Of a stretch of 64,000 nucleotides of DNA, positions 57,630-64,000 are shown in pieces; the first letter of the stretch is position 1, and the number at the start of each line of letters is the position of its first letter. The position numbers were made by a program, and so were the translations under genes. Origin of the DNA: Neolentinus lepideus HHB14362 ss-1 (taxonomy: Eukaryota; Basidiomycota; Agaricomycetes; Gloeophyllales; Gloeophyllaceae); contig KV425552.1 of assembly GCA_001632425.1 (NCBI GenBank), forward strand, positions 438,899 through 502,898, in the 5' to 3' direction. The notes beneath the pieces were generated by a model. The model was not told where the DNA came from and ran no database searches. It saw nothing but the letters and a program-made list of their open reading frames with translations.

Positions 57630-59009
57630 TCAAGACGCATGATGCTGTCGCTGAAAACACAAGCAGCACTAAGATCCACCCTCTTCTCGAGCCATAGAGC
57701 GGTCCCACTTACCTCTCCACTGAGCAAGTCACGGCAAGGCTCTCCTTCCATTTCCCTGACATAATCCACCATGGTCTTCCACTTCCAATTCTTCTGCCCA
57801 GGGTTAACGAGCTCGTTATCGTTCTGTTGGAAGTTCATCTTCCCTTCTCCGATTATAAGCCTAGAAATCATGATTGGCCAACTCATAGATCTGACATGCG
57901 AGGAAATCCGACAGAGACGTACCTGATGTGCGGAGCAGGATTCTCGACCTTTCCGCTCTGAGTGTCTTTCTTCGTCTTCTCTCTGAACTCCTTCAGATCG
58001 ATCTCTTTGACCTCGATTTTTTTGCCGCTTTCTTTCGACACGGCCTTAGCAATGTCATCAACAGTCACAATACTCCCGGCCAAGTGAATTTCATCGGAAA
58101 CGTCCTTTGGAGAGGACATACAAAGCAAAGACAGGAAAACGAGGCTACGTCCGATATCGGCCTTCGACGTGAGAGCGAAAGGGGTGGTGCGCGGGCCGAC
58201 AAAGGTGTAGGTGCCTCCTGAGGTGTCAAACCCAACTTAGTTGGTATCTAATTAATATCGGTCGCAAACGTCTTGGGTGCAACTTACACCACGGCTGTAT
58301 TTAGTGATCAGATATCGGGAATATATAAGAGACTCCGTGAAATGACAAGGTGATTGAATGAATGACGTACACCCAAAGTATCTTCCAACAGCATCCCATT
58401 GTAGACGGAGACAACCCTCATCTTGTCCTTTGCAAATTTCTTGATGTACGAGACATGGCTCTTCTTGTGCAGCCACTCCTCGTGTTCGAACTCTGTAAAG
58501 TCATTTTTCCAGTGGTTCCTAGCAGACGCTTGGTCGACGTCTTTAAAAACATGCAGGGAGAAGATCCACTTACGCGCCGAATTCGCTAGGGAAATACACC
58601 TTTACTCCAGCCTTCACGGCAGCTCTAGCCAGTTTATTAGCCGCTTCGGCATCGTTGATTCCAAGAGTGCTGACTAAGATGTCTGCCTGGACTCCCTCCA
58701 GCGTTCTGGCGATGTCCACCTCCGAGGTGTTCGGAGCAGCGACATCAACGTTACGCAGCGTTGCTCCCTTCTCTGTGAGTGACTTCGACTTGTCCGAATC
58801 AGGGTTACGGGTGAGGCAGACAACTGAAGAAAAGAACGACTTGTAGGACTTGTCAAGGAACGTCTCGGACACAGTCATTCCTGCGAAAGACGTATGAACA
58901 AAACTCGATTCAGCATGATGAGCAGACGCGTACCGAGTTGCCCTGTTGCGCCGGCAATAACAACCACATATTGACCGCGACCCAGACGAACAGACATCGG
59001 CAACGACAT
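57630..59009 (-). CDS. NmrA-like / isoflavone-reductase-like oxidoreductase
   Basis: Atypical short-chain dehydrogenase with an NAD(P)-binding fold. Minus-strand exons I derive: 59009-58934, 58880-58574, 58518-58373, 58235-57923, 57890-57715, 57650-57630; the last small exon is tentative. The N-terminus YVVVIAGATGQLG is the GxxGxxG dinucleotide loop. Then come VVCLTRNPDSDKS (the Arg typical of NADP preference), ADILVSTLG, AAVKAGVKVYFPSEFGA, FEHEEWLHKKSHVSYIKK, and GGTYTFVGPRTTPFALTSKADIGR. These match the PCBER/NmrA group. The catalytic Lys of true isoflavone reductases falls near WLHKKSHV, but assignment is uncertain. Substrate unknown. Intron 3 (58236-58372) is longer than most here. Confidence 0.85.
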
Positions 59010-61669
59010 GGTGGGCAGATGCTAGAAGGGCGTGGGGGCCGACAAACATCTGTGCACTTTATATATACGCGTCACAAATTCGAGGGGAAGCTCAAAGCAG
59101 AGCTCATGATATCAGCTTCGTCATAGTGTGCAGCTGCAGTGGACTGTCCATCCGAAAGTAGATTAATCCTTATCAGGTAATTGTTTAATTTGCAACTTTG
59201 GAGAGGTTAGGGTTCTCCAATTAGCATTAGACTTAGTATCACATTATCTCAATCCAGGCTTCGTGCATAAGAAAAAAGAAAAGTACGTAGTTCCCGCACG
59301 GCTCTTATGACTGGATACGAAGACACGACAACTCACTCTAGCGCCGGCTTCGCGACATTGGAGAGCAATAGATAGAGCACTCCGACTCAGTACTCAACAC
59401 TCAAGGGTGGGGGGTATGACACAAGTGAGCAGACTAAATAATCATTGCGTTGAAAGAGATAGTCCAAGTGGTGCAGAATGAAAGGCTACGCTACAGCGAG
59501 ATAATAAAACAAATGAAACACTGGCCAAGACAGATGGAACCGTTCAAGCTAGTGAGGCTCGCGGCTGCAAGCATAGCAGACTCCTGTGTCTTGTCGAATT
59601 GTAAGGGTGACGGATTCAGCCTATTACCTCAATTAGCATCAGCCTGAGGACGATAGTTGACGTGCGCTAGCATGACTGCATTGCCCTGACCGTCCCTTCG
59701 CGGTCATGAGGCAACTATCATGCGAGTAACTATCACAGTCTGGGATCCTAACCAGGAAGGTATATTCAACATGCTAAAGGGACGTTAAAATCACTAAGCA
59801 CGGCACGAAGAAGAATATTCACGTTGCACCCTGCCCGGATGATCTTGTCCCTGGTGAGAGCATGAGTACGGACTAGGTTCAGACTGGCTAGTTGGACTCG
59901 CTGTACGCGCTTGGACATCATATTCTGTGCTATTCTTTCGAGAAAATGACTCTTCGAGGCGACGACTGATTGTGCAATGGAGGACAGGGTACTCACATCT
60001 ACGAAATTTTATACTGTCTCGAGTCCCGTGGCGTCCTGCCTGCTAGCCGTACTCTCCATTCCAATCAAGAGACGGGAGCAGCATCTGCGGACGTGTTGGG
60101 ACCGTCCGAACAAGCTAGGATGAATGAGATGCTGGGGGAGAGTCTGAGACATGACACAGCCGCGCACAAGAAGCAGTAGAGGTTTGGCCAGTGCTTGTTT
60201 CAGCGCTACGCAGCGCCTGTTACATGTTGAGACTGTATACCGAGGCTGCGAGTCCGAGGGTAGCCCACCACTGTCCACCTGCTGAGGATAGTCAAGCTGA
60301 CGGTTGTGATAGGGGATGACACAGGCGTGAATTTCGTAGATGTCAGGAAAGTATGAATCCCCTGGGGACCAAGAGCCTGAGAACAGTCGTCGAGCCTTAC
60401 GAGCAGCAGCGAGTGAATCTGGATATCCAAACGTCTCAGTAACAAAACCATGTCATCGGCACTGGTGCATTGCGTTCAACTTCTTGAAAGCAACAAGAAT
60501 ATCCTGTATAATAGATGGTGGCGCGCGCGCCAGAATGGAGCCAGCTCGTTGGGGGCAGCACAGAATTCAATTCTTCACAAACGAGTAACTTACTTACATA
60601 TACTAGACACAGTACCCGCTTCTGTGACGAGCTACCAAGATGCGGGTAGGAGTTCCCTAACGGAGGCCGCTAGGAACAGAGCTGTGTAAGGCGCTAAGCC
60701 GCGAGACGTAATTTTTTATTGTACAAGGCGCTGGTAGAACGACAGTGATATGCTGATGTTATAGAGTATATGAGCCAACAAGACAATGGGATAGCAGCAA
60801 TGCCTTCCGAGCCATTGTAGCAGAGATTCGAGTCTTCTGAACAAGATTCCAAGCACAAGTGCGAGTCATCACAGCGGCCCGGCTCATACAAAGCGTAAAC
60901 CCATCTGAAAAAATCCTACCTCTGGATTCAAGCCATAGCATCAGGTTTATGCTGTCCACTGTTCAGGCAAAGTAGATGACGAAGGTCCGCCGATGTCCGT
61001 AGAGTTAGATTCAGATATCATGACAGCAAGACAAAAGGTGGATCTCTTGATTTGTTTATAGAGCAGGCGTACTTTCTCTTGTTGTAGAAGCAGCCCAGAA
61101 ATCAGCGCTGCAGTACTCAGCGCCCAGCAGCAATCGGTACGAGGTCATGGTTGGGTTGCGGTGACTCTGACACAATTTTGGTCACGTGTACAGTAACGCG
61201 TGATAGACGCGACGCATTCGGGCTAAAACAATACTTGGCTCGAAACCATTCTGATCAGCACGTTGACTCGCGACATTCCTCTATTTCAACATAGTTCAAC
61301 CTAGTACATGACAACGCACGATAACCTGCAACCCCGATCCTTCTAAGTATTTCCATACTGTGATTTGACCCGATCCCCGTCTTCACGTGCAGCAGAGAGG
61401 CATGTCGTTATCAATCGTACACAGCATGATATTACAAGACTTGTGACGACATACCGCATACTTTGAACAGAAGAGACGGAATATGAGATGGACGGTAAAC
61501 ACCGAGTGCTCAAGAAAGAAGGGGAAATGATCAAAGGATCTTCGGAGGATTTGTTGGATATCAGCCGTCACCTAACTTCCCAATCAAATTGTCAAACACG
61601 GAAGTTATATGTCTTACAAGGTAATCACTAGAATGCAAAGATTACAAGAGCAAGCATCTTGTCTGGATT
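59010..61669. other. 2.7-kb gene-poor interval
   Basis: No intact gene recognised. Minus-strand fragments near 60.7-61.0 kb (for example WVYALYEPGR) faintly recall a DUF6533-type TM3-TM4 border but are interrupted. Tight direct or inverted repeats were not found by eye. Confidence 0.35.
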
Positions 61670-64000
61670 CAACGCGCGTGAATCCCGAACAATGCCAGCA
61701 GCTCCTCCAGTGTCAACTTCTGGCCCTTGAGGCGTTCTCCACTTAGCGCTGCCACAGCCAGAGCGCGTTTCTTCTCTTGAAGCTGAACTCAATGTTAATA
61801 CATTGTAGAGCAAGATGGGAAATAGAAGAAGACCTCCAGAATTCGCCCCTCAATTGTGTCCTCCGTAGTGAGCGTATATATGTGCACAGGACGCTTTTGG
61901 CCGAGCCTATGCACACGATCGAATGCTTGTTCCTGTTCCATAGATGACCATTTAGCTGCGTGGCATGGCGAAGGAAGGGCGGGGAAGTAGATATCACCTC
62001 AGCCGCAGGGTTCCACCATGGATCTGTCAAGATGACATTGTTGCACATGGTCAAATTCAGTCCTTACAGAACATCAGAACGAGGAAGACGTCAGAATGAA
62101 GAGACCAAAACTTGCCTATTCCGCCTGCCTTGAGCGACACGAGCGCAACGCTGACACCTGCATCTGTTGCAAACGTATTTATCGCGTCTGTTCGCTTCTT
62201 GAGGGTCATCAATCCATCATCTTTTCGAACCATCAGGTCAGAGCCTCTGCTATTCGGCATTTGATAGACAGCTCACAGCGGGTGTGTCGGATCCCCTTGT
62301 CATCCATGAACTTCTCGATTAGGTCCAACATTCTCGTCCACTGCGAATACACAATTGTCTTCTCCGTTCCGCCGGAGCGTGTGCGAATATCGCCGAGCAG
62401 GCGGATGATTGCACGGATCTTGGCGCTACTGGGGAAGACTTTCTGTACGAAAACTTTGGGGTCCTTGACGGTGCTTGAACATGGTGAGTTCTCCGAAAGA
62501 GCTTGATTTGAGACCAAGACCAACATAAACATACCTTGACTTCATCATAGGCCGTTGCCATTGGCGCACTGTAGCAGTCGTGCTGCTCGGGTCGATTTCC
62601 TCCACCAAAGCGCGGCTCTCAGTATCTTCTTCCACGTACTCTCCATAGAAGAGCCGCGGATGGTTGCACGCTAATGTAACGTTCAAATACGATGTCTCCA
62701 ATTCTCTTAGCGACGCGCACCTTGCCTCAGCCTGAGAAGCCACACTAGAACGTGGACATATTGCCGTTGAATCTCGCCACTCTCTATCATCTCCCAGACG
62801 TTATGTACAACCCAGGCCTCCACAACATCATAAAATTTGCGCTCAGAGCTGGTGAAGGGACAGACAATAAGTTGGACGGTCCGGGATGGCAGAACAACTA
62901 TTGGGTGTCCATTGATGAGGGTATCTTTCCTTCGGCGTATCATGACCCCATTGAGGTAAATCTGGAAAGCGGTTTAGCAATGATAACGAGAAGGGAAATG
63001 ATATGCCTGCGTGTAATTTCTGCATGGCAGAGCCGATCAGCCCCCTCGACACTGGTCTTGCAACCTTCTCCTTGAAAATATCCCAGTCGTTGAGTGGGCG
63101 AGCTCCAATGAAGCAGAAGAGTGGATATAGGTCTTCCACTTTGTTCTGTCTGGATTCCGCGACAATATAAATATTCTAATCGCAGCGATTTAGGATGTAC
63201 TTACATCGGAGTACCAGTCATGCACCACCTATACTTGCCTTCTAACTTACAGCAAGCTTTCGCTGCTTGCGTCTGACGATTCCTGATTTCATGAGCTTCA
63301 TCTAGAATAATTCGGATTCAGATTTCAGTCTTGTGGAGGTAGCGAATTCGTACCAAGGAATATACGGAGCCAGCGAACACCGAACAAGGTGCTCTCGGCC
63401 ACGCTCCTGACTACCCCGTAAGTAGTTATTACGATATCTGCATTCATCAGCTTTTTAGGGTCTGAAACGAGTTGGGCGAAATTCAGTATTCGATCAGACA
63501 GATAAAATCGAAATTACCGGATGTCCGCTTTGGCTCATGGTGGTCCAGAACTCGCAGTCCAGGTGCAAACTTTGCAACCTCTCGAATCCATTGATCTTTT
63601 AGGCCAGGTGGACAAACAATTCTTCATGGATTGTTGAAAGTATAGCAACAACCTCACTACTTCATACTCACAAAGTGGCACCCGACCAGCCATCCTTCTT
63701 ATCCTGAGCGGTCGCGCGTCCATCGACAATTCGTACCAATGCCTGGACAGTCTTTCCTGTACTGTTAACTCAGCCGTCGTTAGATAGTCATCCATTGATG
63801 AAGATGGTAGCTGATGGTATACCCCATATCGTCCGCGATTATACCACCACGTCTGTTACCTGCCTCCCTGTGGGCCATCCATTGGCGGGCATGGTTCTGA
63901 TGCGGCAGCAGTTTGACACCGGGTGCGAATCCTTTGACTGTTTCCAGTTCTTTCAAGACTCGATACTCGTCCTGGTGAGTAATCACGTCCGGAACAACTG
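61670..64000 (-). CDS. SNF2-family helicase-like ATPase (partial, 5' end outside)
   Basis: ATP-dependent DNA translocase of the Rad5/Rad16/Uls1-like group. The C-terminal part is here and the 5' end runs past the window edge. Motifs in order: [14 protein letters not shown], Walker A DMGTGKTVQA (joined across an intron near 63800), [54 protein letters not shown], then [12 protein letters not shown] and the helicase C half: [41 protein letters not shown] and [21 protein letters not shown]. It ends LFGIHAR then TGA. No RING insert is seen between lobes. The intron at 62063-62115 begins with GC, not GT. Role: probably chromatin or DNA-repair remodelling. Confidence 0.9.

Noticed and set aside
1..64000. 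CRISPR arrays, LTR retrotransposons, transposase or reverse-transcriptase genes
   Set aside because: No regular short repeats with spacers and no RT, integrase or DDE-type protein motifs were seen in any frame.

Overview
This window looks like nuclear DNA of a filamentous basidiomycete, most likely an Agaricomycete. Almost every gene is cut by several short introns of about 48-60 bases with GT..AG ends. The products include families typical of that group: DUF6533 membrane proteins, a multi-exon P450, an Agaricomycete-type low-complexity protein, and a fungal Cch1 calcium channel. Exon models were built by hand from reading frame, splice sites and family conservation.

Layout. 0.2-12 kb: a tRNA-Gly, an endocytic epsin, a one-TM protein, a membrane-anchored S33 peptidase, prefoldin subunit 5, a DENN-type (LCHN/Anr2-like) protein and an intronless protein of unknown role. 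12-25 kb: eIF3a, the very large Cch1 gene on the minus strand, and the KEOPS kinase Bud32 diverging from it. 25-27 kb: a cytosolic GH5 glycosidase. 27-34 kb: an accessory block with two tandem DUF6533 seven-TM-like genes in a 2.8-kb duplication, then a gene-free stretch holding a nearly perfect 273-base inverted repeat and a second foldable element. 34-42 kb: a large disordered protein with repeated GY motifs, a Cys-rich zinc-binding protein, a SEP/UBX p47-like Cdc48 cofactor and the Smc5/6 subunit Nse3. 43-51 kb: a 14-exon P450, a mitochondrial-type J protein with a 15-base exon, and a hexose transporter. 51-64 kb: gene-poor, with a GNAT acetyltransferase, an F-box-like protein, an NmrA-like oxidoreductase and the 3' part of a SNF2-family helicase that runs off the right end.

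The core genes cover translation (eIF3a, tRNA, KEOPS tRNA modification), proteostasis (prefoldin, p47-like, J protein), trafficking (epsin, DENN protein) and genome maintenance (Nse3, SNF2 helicase). No gene cluster of the secondary-metabolite type is evident. The P450, transporter, GH5 enzyme and NmrA-like protein are separate single genes. I found no CRISPR array, no intact transposase and no clear novel multi-gene system. The most unusual DNA is the 31.6-34 kb repeat-rich gap next to the duplicated membrane-protein genes.
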